Position numbers and translations under genes: made by a program. Below are positions 24,478 through 32,773 of a stretch of DNA of 64,000 nucleotides, piece after piece. The stretch is from Serratia rhizosphaerae (GTDB lineage: Bacteria; Pseudomonadota; Gammaproteobacteria; Enterobacterales; Enterobacteriaceae): positions 3,720,001 through 3,784,000 of the forward strand of contig NZ_CP041764.1 in the NCBI RefSeq assembly GCF_009817885.1, read 5' to 3'. How positions within the stretch are numbered: position 1 is the first letter of the stretch; each line of letters begins with the position of its first letter. The notes below the pieces were generated by a model that saw only the letters and a program-made list of their open reading frames with translations, had not been told where the DNA came from and did not search any database.

Positions 24478-25563
24478 ATGGCAGGGAACAGTATTGGGCA
24501 GTTATTCCGCGTCACCACCTTTGGCGAATCTCACGGGGTGGCGCTGGGATGTATCGTTGACGGGGTGCCGCCGGGCATCGCGCTGACGGAAGAAGATTTG
24601 CAACATGACCTGGACCGCCGTCGTCCGGGCACTTCGCGCTATACCACGCAGCGCCGTGAACCCGACCGGGTGCGCATTCTTTCCGGCGTGTTTGAAGGCG
24701 TGACCACCGGCACCAGCATCGGCCTGATGATCGAAAACACCGATCAGCGTTCGCAAGACTATGGCGCGATCAAAGACGTGTTCCGTCCGGGCCATGCCGA
24801 CTACACCTACGAACAGAAATACGGCGTGCGCGACTACCGCGGCGGCGGCCGCTCATCGGCGCGGGAAACCGCGATGCGCGTGGCGGCCGGCGCGATTGCC
24901 AAAAAGTACCTTGAACAGAAATTCGGTGTGAAGGTGCGCGGTTACCTGGCGCAGATCGGCGACGTCAGCTGCGAGCTGAAAGACTGGGAGCAGGTTGAGC
25001 AGAACCCGTTCTTCTGCCCGGATGTCGACAAGCTGGAAGCGCTGGATGAACTGATGCGCGCGCTGAAAAAAGAGGGCGACTCCATTGGCGCCAAAGTCAG
25101 CGTGGTGGCGGAGAACGTGCCGGTCGGCCTCGGCGAGCCGGTGTTTGACCGCCTGGATGCCGATCTGGCGCATGCGCTGATGAGCATTAACGCGGTGAAA
25201 GGCGTGGAGATTGGCGACGGTTTTGCCGTGGTCACCAAGCGCGGCAGCGAAAACCGCGATGAAATTACCCCGGAAGGCTTCCAGAGCAACCACGCCGGCG
25301 GCATTCTCGGCGGCATCAGCAGCGGCCAGCCGGTGATTGCCCATCTGGCGCTGAAGCCAACCTCCAGCATTATGGTGCCGGGGCGCACCATCAACCGCCA
25401 GGGCGAAGCGGTGGATATGGTCACCCGCGGCCGCCACGATCCGTGCGTCGGCATTCGCGCGGTGCCGATCGCCGAAGCGATGATGGCGATCGTGCTGATG
25501 GACCACCTGCTGCGTCAGCGCGGGCAGAACGGCGACGTGCTCTCCGACGTGCCGCGCTGGTAA
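24478..25563 (+). CDS. aroC: Chorismate synthase AroC
   Basis: 361 residues from ATG 24478 with AAGGAG upstream; a GTG directly before it is an unlikely start. The three family signatures are clear: GESHGVALGCIVDGVPPG, the GRSSARETAMRVAAGAIAK segment and RGRHDPCVGIRAVPIAEAM. It converts EPSP to chorismate with reduced FMN, the last shared step of aromatic amino acid synthesis. Sixty-two bases after prmB, probably the same transcript. Confidence 0.98.
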   Translation: MAGNSIGQLFRVTTFGESHGVALGCIVDGVPPGIALTEEDLQHDLDRRRPGTSRYTTQRREPDRVRILSGVFEGVTTGTSIGLMIENTDQRSQDYGAIKDVFRPGHADYTYEQKYGVRDYRGGGRSSARETAMRVAAGAIAKKYLEQKFGVKVRGYLAQIGDVSCELKDWEQVEQNPFFCPDVDKLEALDELMRALKKEGDSIGAKVSVVAENVPVGLGEPVFDRLDADLAHALMSINAVKGVEIGDGFAVVTKRGSENRDEITPEGFQSNHAGGILGGISSGQPVIAHLALKPTSSIMVPGRTINRQGEAVDMVTRGRHDPCVGIRAVPIAEAMMAIVLMDHLLRQRGQNGDVLSDVPRW

Positions 25564-25667
25564 CCGCGCCGTATCATTGTTCTCATGTCTGGGCATCGTC
25601 ACGATGCCTGTTTTTCCGGCGGCGCGGCATTGCGTCCGTCCGCATGGCGAAATCAATGGATATCACG

Positions 25668-26495
25668 ATGAAAAATGGGTTGTTGGGTCTGATGGCGCTG
25701 CTGGCGTCAACGTCCGCGCTGGCGTTGACGCCGTGGCAAAAAATTGATCATCCGGTAGCGGGTTCGGCGCAGGCGATCGGCGGCTTTGCCAACGGCTGCG
25801 TGATCGGCGCCCGGCCGCTGCCGCTCAATGCGGCGGACTACCAGGTGATGCGTCAGGATCAGCGCCGCTATTTCGGTCATCCGGAACTGCTGGCGTTTAT
25901 TCAGCGCCTGACTCGCGAGACCGGACAGCAGGGGCTGGGCACGGTGCTGATCGGCGATATGGCGATGCCGGCCGGCGGGCGTTTCAGCAGCGGCCATGCC
26001 AGTCACCAGTCCGGTCTGGACGTCGATATCTGGCTGCAGCTGCCGCATCAGCGCTGGAGCGAGCGACAGCTGCTGAAGCCGCAGCCGATAGATCTGGTGA
26101 GCGGCGACGGCATGCGGGTGCGTAATAATCAGTGGCAGCCGCAGATTGGTTCGCTGATCAAACTGGCGGCGCAGGACGAGAAAGTGGCGCGCATCTTCGT
26201 GAACCCGGCGATTAAACAGCGGCTGTGCGACGATGCCGGCAGCGACCGCGGCTGGCTGCATAAGGTACGACCGTGGTTTGGCCACCGCGCCCATATGCAC
26301 GTGCGGTTGAGCTGCCCGCCGGACAGCCTGGAGTGCAAGGATCAGGATCCACCGCCGCCGGGCGACGGCTGCGGGGCTGAACTGGCCAGCTGGTTTGAGC
26401 CACATCAGCCAAGTTCGAAACCGGGCAAGCGGGTTGTGCCGCCGTTGCCGCCTTCCTGTCAGGCGTTATTGGATAACCATTTTTCGGCGGAATAA
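25668..26495 (+). CDS. mepA: Penicillin-insensitive murein endopeptidase MepA
   Basis: 275 residues from ATG 25668, which gives a clean signal peptide (MKNGLLGLMALLASTSALA); ATGs at 25644 and 25656 are alternatives. LAS-type metallopeptidase with GGRFSSGHASHQSGLDVDI and the HRAHMHVRL zinc-binding His-x-His. It cleaves D-Ala-meso-DAP cross-links in the periplasm. Conserved Cys residues (NGCVIG, RLCDDAG, LSCPPDSLEC, DGCGAE, PSCQ) fit the disulfides of the E. coli enzyme. Confidence 0.94.
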   Translation: MKNGLLGLMALLASTSALALTPWQKIDHPVAGSAQAIGGFANGCVIGARPLPLNAADYQVMRQDQRRYFGHPELLAFIQRLTRETGQQGLGTVLIGDMAMPAGGRFSSGHASHQSGLDVDIWLQLPHQRWSERQLLKPQPIDLVSGDGMRVRNNQWQPQIGSLIKLAAQDEKVARIFVNPAIKQRLCDDAGSDRGWLHKVRPWFGHRAHMHVRLSCPPDSLECKDQDPPPPGDGCGAELASWFEPHQPSSKPGKRVVPPLPPSCQALLDNHFSAE

Positions 26496-26498
26496 TTC

Positions 26499-27299
26499 AT
26501 GGACTGGTTGATGGTCAGCCCCGAAATGCTCGGGGTGTTGTTTGCCGTGGCGTTATTGGCGGGTTTTATTGATTCTATCGCCGGCGGTGGCGGATTGCTG
26601 ACGGTGCCGGTGCTGCTGGCGGCAGGGGTGCCGCCGGCGCAGGCGCTGGCGACCAACAAGCTGCAGTCGGTGGGCGGTTCGCTGTCCGCCAGCCTGTACT
26701 TTATCCGCCGTAAGGCGGTCAATCTTGGCGAACAGAAGCTGACGATCCTGCTGACGTTGATCGGTTCGATCGCTGGTGCGATTCTGGTGCAGCATATGCG
26801 CGCCGATCTGCTGCGGCAGATGCTGCCGCTGCTGGTGATTGGCATCGGGCTCTATTTCCTGCTGACGCCGCGTCTGGGAGAAAGCGATCGCCAGCGGCGT
26901 CTGAGCGCGCTGCCGTTCGGTCTGGTGGCCGGCGGCTGCGTCGGTTTTTACGACGGCTTTTTCGGCCCCGGTGCCGGCTCTTTCTACGCGCTGGCCTATG
27001 TGACGCTGTGCGGCTTCAACCTGGCGAAATCCACCGCGCACGCCAAGGTGCTGAACTTCACCTCCAACTTCGGCAGCCTGATCTTCTTTATCATCGGCGG
27101 CAAGGTGGTGTGGGGCATCGGTTTGCTGATGCTGGTCGGGCAGGTGCTGGGCGCGCGGATGGGCGCGCATATGGTAATGACGCGCGGGCAGAAGCTGATT
27201 CGCCCGATGATCGTGGTGGTTTCACTGGTGATGAGCCTGAAGCTGCTGTACGACAGTCACGGCGCTGAAATCCAGCAATGGCTGGCCATGCATTTTTAA
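26499..27299 (+). CDS. yfcA: TauE/SafE family membrane transporter YfcA
   Basis: 266 residues, about eight membrane helices in two repeats. FIDSIAGGGGLLTVPVLLAAGVP and the second-half GFYDGFFGPGAGSF are the characteristic loops of the TSUP (DUF81) family, which export sulfonates, sulfite or related anions. The substrate of YfcA is not known. It starts three bases after the mepA stop, so translation is probably coupled. Confidence 0.92.
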   Translation: MDWLMVSPEMLGVLFAVALLAGFIDSIAGGGGLLTVPVLLAAGVPPAQALATNKLQSVGGSLSASLYFIRRKAVNLGEQKLTILLTLIGSIAGAILVQHMRADLLRQMLPLLVIGIGLYFLLTPRLGESDRQRRLSALPFGLVAGGCVGFYDGFFGPGAGSFYALAYVTLCGFNLAKSTAHAKVLNFTSNFGSLIFFIIGGKVVWGIGLLMLVGQVLGARMGAHMVMTRGQKLIRPMIVVVSLVMSLKLLYDSHGAEIQQWLAMHF

Positions 27300-27365
27300 C
27301 GGGTCAATCGGGCGGCAACGTGAAATAATAGCCTCCCTGTTTTTGTGGTTACTTTGAGTTTTTTT

Positions 27366-27914
27366 ATGTCAGACACGCACCAGTATCCCCAGCTGATTGA
27401 GATTTTTAATCAGTGCTTCAGCGACGATTACAATACGCGCCTGGTTAAAGGCGACGACGAGCCGATTTATCTGCCGGCGGATGATGAGCTGCCTTACCAC
27501 CGCATCGTGTTCGCCCATGGTTTCTACGCCAGCGGCCTGCATGAAATTTCCCACTGGTGTATCGCCGGCGCAGAGCGGCGCAAGCTGGTCGATTTTGGCT
27601 ACTGGTACTGCCCGGACGGCCGCGATGCGCAAACGCAAAGCGAATTTGAGGCGGTTGAAGTCAAACCACAGGCGCTGGAGTGGCTGTTCTGCGTCGCCGC
27701 CGGCTTTCCGTTCAACGTCAGCTGCGACAACCTGAACGGCGACTGTGAGCCGGATCGCGTCGCTTTCCAGCGAAAAGTACGCGCCCGGGTGCTGGAGCTG
27801 CTGGAAAAAGGCATTCCCGAACGGCCGGCGCGCTTTATTCAGGCGTTACGATCGTTTTACAATACGCCGCCGCTGACGGCTGAGAATTTTCCTTACCCGG
27901 AAGATCTGAACTGA
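27366..27914 (+). CDS. epmC: Elongation factor P hydroxylase EpmC
   Basis: 182 residues from ATG 27366 (MSDTHQYPQLIEIFNQCF), the E. coli length. HEISHWCIAG near residue 60 provides the metal-binding His/Glu residues, and the core FGYWYCPDGRDAQTQSEFE is near-identical to YfcM. It hydroxylates the beta-lysylated lysine of EF-P. The upstream frame extension lacks homology. Confidence 0.95.
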   Translation: MSDTHQYPQLIEIFNQCFSDDYNTRLVKGDDEPIYLPADDELPYHRIVFAHGFYASGLHEISHWCIAGAERRKLVDFGYWYCPDGRDAQTQSEFEAVEVKPQALEWLFCVAAGFPFNVSCDNLNGDCEPDRVAFQRKVRARVLELLEKGIPERPARFIQALRSFYNTPPLTAENFPYPEDLN

Positions 27915-27974
27915 TTTTACTTTAAACACCGCTCCTGACCGGCGACATGCCGCAGGGGAACATGAGGACATGCG

Positions 27975-28256
27975 ATGATCGCTGAATTTGAAGCGCGCGT
28001 TTTGGCGCTGATTGATGACATGGTAGACCACGCCAGTGATGATGAACTGTTTGCCGGTGGCTATCTGCGCGGTCATCTGACGCTGGCGGTAGCCGAAGCG
28101 GAAGAGCAGGGCGAACACAGCGCCGAACAGCTGAAGGCGCGGGTTGAAGACAGCCTGCATAACGCCATCCGCGCCGGTGAATTGTCGCCGCCCGATCAGG
28201 TGTTGGTGGAAGCGATGTGGGAGAATTTGTACCAGGCCGCATTGCCTACCGCCTGA
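27975..28256 (+). CDS. yfcL: YfcL family protein
   Basis: 93 residues, acidic and helical, beginning MIAEFEARVLALIDDMVDHA. Recognised from sequence and from its place between epmC and mnmC as in E. coli. No function known. GAGGACATGCG gives a ribosome-binding site before ATG 27975. Convergent with mnmC. Confidence 0.88.
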   Translation: MIAEFEARVLALIDDMVDHASDDELFAGGYLRGHLTLAVAEAEEQGEHSAEQLKARVEDSLHNAIRAGELSPPDQVLVEAMWENLYQAALPTA

Positions 28257-28270
28257 TTCTGCACTTTGCT

Positions 28271-28298
28271 GCCCTTCTCGCCGTACGGGGAGAAGGGC
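28271..28298. terminator. Hairpin between convergent yfcL and mnmC
   Basis: GCCCTTCTC / GAGAAGGGC stem (9 bp) with a ten-base loop. There is no T-tract on either side, so its efficiency is uncertain. Confidence 0.5.
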
Positions 28299-28314
28299 GC
28301 ACCTCTTGCCCGGT

Positions 28315-30357
28315 TTACAGCGGGCGTCCCTTCAGCAGTTTTCTTACCCACATCCGGTTCGGATTAAGCGCCGCCAGCACCTCGGCATCGGCCGGCAACG
28401 GCTCGCCGAACAGCTGCGCCGCCAGAATTTCCGCCGTCAGCGGCGCGGAACACAGCCCGCGTGAGCCGAGCCCGCCGAGCATAAACAGGTTCGGGTAGCC
28501 CGGCGCCTTATCAATCTCTTCTCCGCGCTGCCGCCGTTTTGGCAGATTCTGGTAGCACGCCAGGGTTTGCGGGTAGTCCGGCAGCGCGCCGGCCATCGGC
28601 AGATGATCGCGCGTGGCGCAGCGCACGCCGCAGCGGGCCTGCCCGTCGCTGACGTTCGCCTGCTGCGTCCATGCCTGTTGCGGCAGACAGCGCAGCAGCC
28701 GCGCGCGGTTTTCCTGTTGTTCCTGCTCGCTGTAGGCGGTATCGGTCACGCCGCGCTGGTAGCTGGCGCCGATGCAGTGCTGCTGATGCTGCGGGCTGAC
28801 CGGCGTCAGATAACCTTCATAGCACAATACCTGTCGCAGCTGGCCCAGCGCCGGTGCGGTCGGAATATGGGAGACCTGGCCGCGCACCGCATACATCGGC
28901 AGTTCGGCGCACTGGGGCAGCGTCGCCAACTGGTGGCCGTTGGCCAGCAGCACTACGTCATGCCGGCGGCTGTCGCCGTGGCTGAAATCAAGCCGCCAGC
29001 CGTCCTGCTCCGCCGTCAGCGCACTGAGCCGGTGGCGGTAATGGCAGCGTAGCCCCTGGCGCTGCGCCAGTTCCAGCGCGCCGCGCGTCAGTTCTGCCGG
29101 GCAGAGCCAGCCGCCCTGCGGATAATTGATGCCGCCGAAGCCGCTGTCGACGCCGCACAGCTGGCTGAGCGTATCGCGATCGGCACCGAAGGCGAACGCC
29201 GCCGGCCAGTCGGTGCCCAGCATATTGTCGATTTTCGCCGCGCTTTTTTCATCGTAGGCCAGCTGGCTGACGCCGCACCACTGATGCTCAAAGACGACGC
29301 CGCTGTCGGCCAGCGTGTCATACAGACGGCGGGCGAAGGGAAAGGCGGCGCTGAAAAAACGCTCCAGCACGTCGCCGCGGCCGTTGAGCAGCGGATACAG
29401 CGCCCCCTGACGGTTGCCGGAGGCGCCGGCGGCCGGCTCATCATCCGCGCAGTACAGCGTCACCTTGGCGCCGCGCCGCAGCAGCGCCAGCGCGGTGAGG
29501 GCGCTGGCGATACCGCCGCCGACCAGTGCGATATCCTGCGTCGCATCGGCGGCCGGACGGTGGAACCAGGGGGCCGGATCGGGCGTCGGCGCGCTGTCCG
29601 CCGGCAGCGTGCCGACCAGCATTTCGCGTTTCTGACCGAAGCCTTTGACTCTTTCCACCGTAAAACCCGCCTGCTGCAGGCCGCGACGCACGAAGCCGGC
29701 GGCGGTAAATGTGGCGAAGCTGCCGCCCGGCCGGGCAAAGCGTGCCATGGCGGCGAACAGTTGTTCGCTCCACATATCGGGATTTTTCGCCGGGGCGAAG
29801 CCGTCGAGGAACCAGGCGTCGACCTGATTATTGATGCTGTGATCGAAGCGCGGCAGCAGCGCGTTGACGTCGCCGAACCACAGATCGAGCGTGATGCGCC
29901 CCTCCGCCAGCAGCAGGCGGTGACAGCCGGGCAGCGCCTGCGGCCAGCTGGCGCGCAGTTGATCGGCGTACGGCGCCAGCTCCGGCCAGCGGGCGTGCGC
30001 CGCCGCCAGATCCGCCGGCTGCAGCGGGAATTTCTCAAAGCTGATAAAGTGCAGGCGTTGCAGCGGGGCGGTGGGGTTCGCCTGCAGATGGCGTTCAAAC
30101 GCCTGCCACAGGGTTAAAAAGTTCAGCCCGGTGCCGAAGCCGGTTTCCGCCGCGATAAACAGCGGGCGCGGGTGTTCGGCGAAGCGCGCCGGCAGCCGGT
30201 TGCCGCCGAGAAAGACGTAGCGGGTTTCCTCCAGCCCATCCTGATTGGAAAAATAGACGTCATCAAACTGTTTCGAAACAGGTGTACCCTGTTCGTTCCA
30301 GGATAGCGCTGCGGTTTGGATGGGGGAGTTGTTCACGGTGGGTTGCTCGTCATTCAA
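28315..30357 (-). CDS. mnmC: Bifunctional tRNA mnm5s2U biosynthesis protein MnmC
   Basis: 680 residues, slightly longer than E. coli MnmC. The N-terminal methyltransferase domain (MnmC2; AETGFGTGLNFLTLWQAF, VDAWFLDGFAPAKNPDMW) precedes the FAD-dependent oxidoreductase domain (MnmC1; IALVGGGIASALTALALLRRG and ARCGVRCATRDHLPM). It converts cmnm5s2U to nm5s2U and then mnm5s2U at the wobble position of several tRNAs. The ATG at 30357 lacks a good ribosome-binding site; a GTG seven codons in is an alternative. Confidence 0.95.
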   Translation of the reverse strand: MNDEQPTVNNSPIQTAALSWNEQGTPVSKQFDDVYFSNQDGLEETRYVFLGGNRLPARFAEHPRPLFIAAETGFGTGLNFLTLWQAFERHLQANPTAPLQRLHFISFEKFPLQPADLAAAHARWPELAPYADQLRASWPQALPGCHRLLLAEGRITLDLWFGDVNALLPRFDHSINNQVDAWFLDGFAPAKNPDMWSEQLFAAMARFARPGGSFATFTAAGFVRRGLQQAGFTVERVKGFGQKREMLVGTLPADSAPTPDPAPWFHRPAADATQDIALVGGGIASALTALALLRRGAKVTLYCADDEPAAGASGNRQGALYPLLNGRGDVLERFFSAAFPFARRLYDTLADSGVVFEHQWCGVSQLAYDEKSAAKIDNMLGTDWPAAFAFGADRDTLSQLCGVDSGFGGINYPQGGWLCPAELTRGALELAQRQGLRCHYRHRLSALTAEQDGWRLDFSHGDSRRHDVVLLANGHQLATLPQCAELPMYAVRGQVSHIPTAPALGQLRQVLCYEGYLTPVSPQHQQHCIGASYQRGVTDTAYSEQEQQENRARLLRCLPQQAWTQQANVSDGQARCGVRCATRDHLPMAGALPDYPQTLACYQNLPKRRQRGEEIDKAPGYPNLFMLGGLGSRGLCSAPLTAEILAAQLFGEPLPADAEVLAALNPNRMWVRKLLKGRPL

Positions 30358-30423
30358 GGGGGTAGCGCGATTTTAACGGCGCTGGCGCTGCGGCGCAAAC
30401 TGGATAAGAATAAAGCTGAAAAA

Positions 30424-30440
30424 CGCTGATCGGACTTGTT
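30424..30440. promoter_or_regulatory. FadR activator site upstream of fabB
   Basis: CGCTGATCGGACTTGTT, 12 of 17 to the FadR consensus and very like the fabB FadR site as I remember it from E. coli, where FadR activates transcription. It lies 68-84 bases before the fabB start. Confidence 0.75.
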
Positions 30441-30441
30441 C

Positions 30442-30459
30442 GGCGTACATCTGTACGCT
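30442..30459. promoter_or_regulatory. FabR operator of fabB
   Basis: GCGTACA-TC-TGTACGC, a perfect 7-bp dyad directly adjacent to the FadR site. Matches the FabR palindrome (AGCGTACA..TGTACGCT) by which unsaturated acyl thioesters repress fabB. Confidence 0.85.
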
Positions 30460-30507
30460 AAAGTGCGAGGCAAAATCCCGAATGTAAAATTGTGGAAGAG
30501 GTATTGA

Positions 30508-31728
30508 ATGAAACGTGCAGTGATTACTGGCCTGGGTATTGTCTCCAGCATTGGTAATAACCAACAGGAGGTCCTGGCGAGCCTGCAGGAAGGTCGTTCT
30601 GGGATTACTTTCTCTCAGGAGCTAAAAGATTCCGGCATGCGTAGTCACGTATGGGGCAATGTTAAACTGGACACTGCCGGCCTGATCGACCGTAAAGTCG
30701 TGCGCTTTATGAGCGATGCTTCCATTTATGCTTACCTGTCCATGCAGGAAGCGATTCAGTCCGCAGGTCTGACGGAAGAGGTTTATCAGAACAACCCGCG
30801 CGTTGGCCTGATCGCCGGCTCCGGCGGCGGTTCTCCGCGCTTCCAGGTGTTCGGCGCCGATGCGATGCGCAGCCCGCGCGGCCTGAAAGCCGTCGGCCCT
30901 TACGTGGTCACCAAAGCCATGGCCTCCGGCGTTTCCGCCTGCCTGGCGACGCCGTTTAAAATCCACGGCGTCAACTACTCCATCAGCTCCGCCTGCGCCA
31001 CCTCCGCACACTGTATCGGTAATGCGGTAGAGCAGATCCAGCTGGGCAAACAGGACATCGTATTTGCCGGCGGCGGTGAAGAGCTGTGCTGGGAAATGGC
31101 CTGCGAGTTTGATGCGATGGGCGCACTGTCCACCAAATATAACGAAACGCCGGAAAAAGCTTCCCGCACCTATGACACCGATCGCGACGGCTTCGTTATC
31201 GCCGGCGGCGGCGGTATGGTGGTGGTGGAAGAGCTGGAGCACGCGCTGGCGCGCGGCGCGCACATTTATGCCGAAATCATCGGCTACGGCGCCACCTCCG
31301 ACGGCGCGGATATGGTCGCACCATCCGGCGAAGGCGCGGTGCGCTGCATGCAGATGGCGATGCAGGATCTGGATGCGCCGATCGACTACATCAACGTGCA
31401 CGGCACCTCGACGCCGGTTGGCGATGTGAAAGAGCTGGGCGCGATCCGCGAAGTGTTCGGCGACACCACGCCGGCCATCTCTTCCACCAAAGCGATGACC
31501 GGCCACTCGCTGGGCGCCGCCGGCGTGCAGGAAGCTATCTACAGCCTGCTGATGCTGGAACACGGCTTTATCGCCCCGAGCATCAACATCGACAATCTGG
31601 ACGAGAAGGCGGCGGGGATGGATATCGTTACCCAGCCGACCACGCGCGCACTGAACACCGTGATGTCCAACAGCTTCGGTTTCGGCGGCACCAACGCCAC
31701 GCTGGTGATGCGTAAACTGCAGAAGTAA
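30508..31728 (+). CDS. fabB: 3-oxoacyl-ACP synthase I FabB
   Basis: 406 residues, same length as E. coli. Catalytic Cys163 in SISSACATSAHCIG; histidines in NVHGTSTPVGD and KAMTGHSLGAAG; C-terminal NSFGFGGTNATLVM. It elongates acyl-ACP and is essential for unsaturated fatty acids (cis-3-decenoyl-ACP). GAGGTATTGA precedes the ATG. Control by FadR and FabR is read from the adjacent upstream sites; a strong terminator follows. Confidence 0.98.
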   Translation: MKRAVITGLGIVSSIGNNQQEVLASLQEGRSGITFSQELKDSGMRSHVWGNVKLDTAGLIDRKVVRFMSDASIYAYLSMQEAIQSAGLTEEVYQNNPRVGLIAGSGGGSPRFQVFGADAMRSPRGLKAVGPYVVTKAMASGVSACLATPFKIHGVNYSISSACATSAHCIGNAVEQIQLGKQDIVFAGGGEELCWEMACEFDAMGALSTKYNETPEKASRTYDTDRDGFVIAGGGGMVVVEELEHALARGAHIYAEIIGYGATSDGADMVAPSGEGAVRCMQMAMQDLDAPIDYINVHGTSTPVGDVKELGAIREVFGDTTPAISSTKAMTGHSLGAAGVQEAIYSLLMLEHGFIAPSINIDNLDEKAAGMDIVTQPTTRALNTVMSNSFGFGGTNATLVMRKLQK

Positions 31729-31763
31729 GTTTATTCATCAGCTGGATAGATTCAGTGTTAACA

Positions 31764-31794
31764 ATGGGTTCGGTTTACCGAACCCATTTTTTTG
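31764..31794 (+). terminator. Terminator of fabB
   Basis: ATGGGTTCGGT-TT-ACCGAACCCAT perfect 11-bp stem followed by T7. Strong Rho-independent terminator. Confidence 0.95.
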
Positions 31795-31943
31795 CGCGTT
31801 AATTGCCGAATGCTCCCCCCGCCATTGACTGAAATCAAAGAATTTTATCCCCTCTCCGTCATGATTGGCCTCACCTTGTCACGGAGGTGAAGGGCATTCG
31901 CCGTTCCGCAATACTCTTGGTGACATATTTTCAGGAAGAATAA

Positions 31944-32366
31944 ATGTCCGTTCAGGCCGTCCTTTCACAGTTTATGCATCGTCTGCGCTTCGTCAGCAAG
32001 CGTAGCGGCGCATGGCTGTTGCTGCTGGCCTGGCTGCTGCTTAACGGCCAGCTGGCGCTTGCCGGTCACGGCTGCGATTTGCAGCCTGACGGCAGAGCGG
32101 TCGCCGCACAGCATATGTCGCATCTGCAGCAGGCGACGCCGGGCATGGACAGCCATACGGGCGCCGATGCGCTGTGTGAAAAACACTGCGTGCCGGATAA
32201 CGCGCAGCAGGATCATGCCAGCCCCTCGCTGGCGGTCTTGCTGGTCGGTCTCAGCGTGTTGCTCGCCATACCGCGAACCACCGCGCGAATTTCTCTTATC
32301 CACTGGCAAACGCCGCCGATAGCAGGGCCGCCGACAGAGGTTGTATTCTGTCGGTTCCGTGAATAG
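31944..32366 (+). CDS. Exported His/Met/Cys-containing protein of the copper-efflux operon, unknown
   Basis: 140 residues. A hydrophobic segment near 20-41 (AWLLLLAWLLLNGQLALAG) reads as a signal or anchor. The middle, probably periplasmic, is rich in potential metal ligands (HGCDLQ, QHMSHLQQATPGMDSH, LCEKHC, DHAS). A second hydrophobic segment (96-110) follows, and the protein ends PPTEVVFCRFRE. It resembles the loosely defined group of small DUF2946/copper-associated proteins, but I do not recognise a family firmly. The ATG has AGGAAG upstream. First gene of the run leading into cusF-C-B-A, so a role in copper or silver handling is likely. The ending C-R-F-R-E resembles that of ScsA further along. 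Confidence 0.7.
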   Translation: MSVQAVLSQFMHRLRFVSKRSGAWLLLLAWLLLNGQLALAGHGCDLQPDGRAVAAQHMSHLQQATPGMDSHTGADALCEKHCVPDNAQQDHASPSLAVLLVGLSVLLAIPRTTARISLIHWQTPPIAGPPTEVVFCRFRE

Positions 32367-32435
32367 CCAACCCCGCGCTTTACCGTCTCCCGGACGGCAT
32401 GTCGTGTTGGTTAACTATTTTATGGAGCTATTGTC

Positions 32436-32765
32436 ATGCGTAATTTATTGAGCGTTGCCGTTTTTTCTCTTCTGTTGTTATCCCCCGTCGTGCAGGCCGA
32501 AGAGCCGACGACCTTCCACCATGCTGCCACCGAACACGGTGCGGCGGTCACCCACACTCAGGGCGTGTTGAAAGCCTGGAATCCGCACAAGGTGTCGATC
32601 GCCCACCCGGCTATCGAATCCCTCGGCTGGCCGCCGATGACCATGAACTTCCTGCAGCCGCAGCCGCCGTTGGCGGAGCTGCCTGCCGATACGCCGATTG
32701 AATTCAGCTTCCGCCAGGTTGATGGCGGCTACCAGCTGATTACCCTCAGCGCCAGTCAGCAGTAA
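32436..32765 (+). CDS. cusF: CusF-like periplasmic Cu/Ag chaperone
   Basis: 109 residues: signal peptide ending VVQA, a His-rich linker, then the small OB-fold CusF domain. Ligands His57, Trp65, Met68 and Met70 (in IAHPAIESLGWPPMTMNF) have exactly the spacing of His36, Trp44, Met47 and Met49 in E. coli CusF, where the tryptophan stacks on Cu(I). It delivers metal to the CusB/CusA pump encoded downstream. In E. coli the order is cusCFBA; here cusF comes before cusC. Confidence 0.9.
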   Translation: MRNLLSVAVFSLLLLSPVVQAEEPTTFHHAATEHGAAVTHTQGVLKAWNPHKVSIAHPAIESLGWPPMTMNFLQPQPPLAELPADTPIEFSFRQVDGGYQLITLSASQQ

Positions 32766-32773
32766 GGAGCGGT

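Noticed and set aside
31871..31890. Dyad TCACCT-N8-AGGTGA as a MerR/CueR-type operator for the copper operon
   Set aside because: It is not positioned between recognisable -35 and -10 elements and does not match the CueR consensus; no CusR box was found either.
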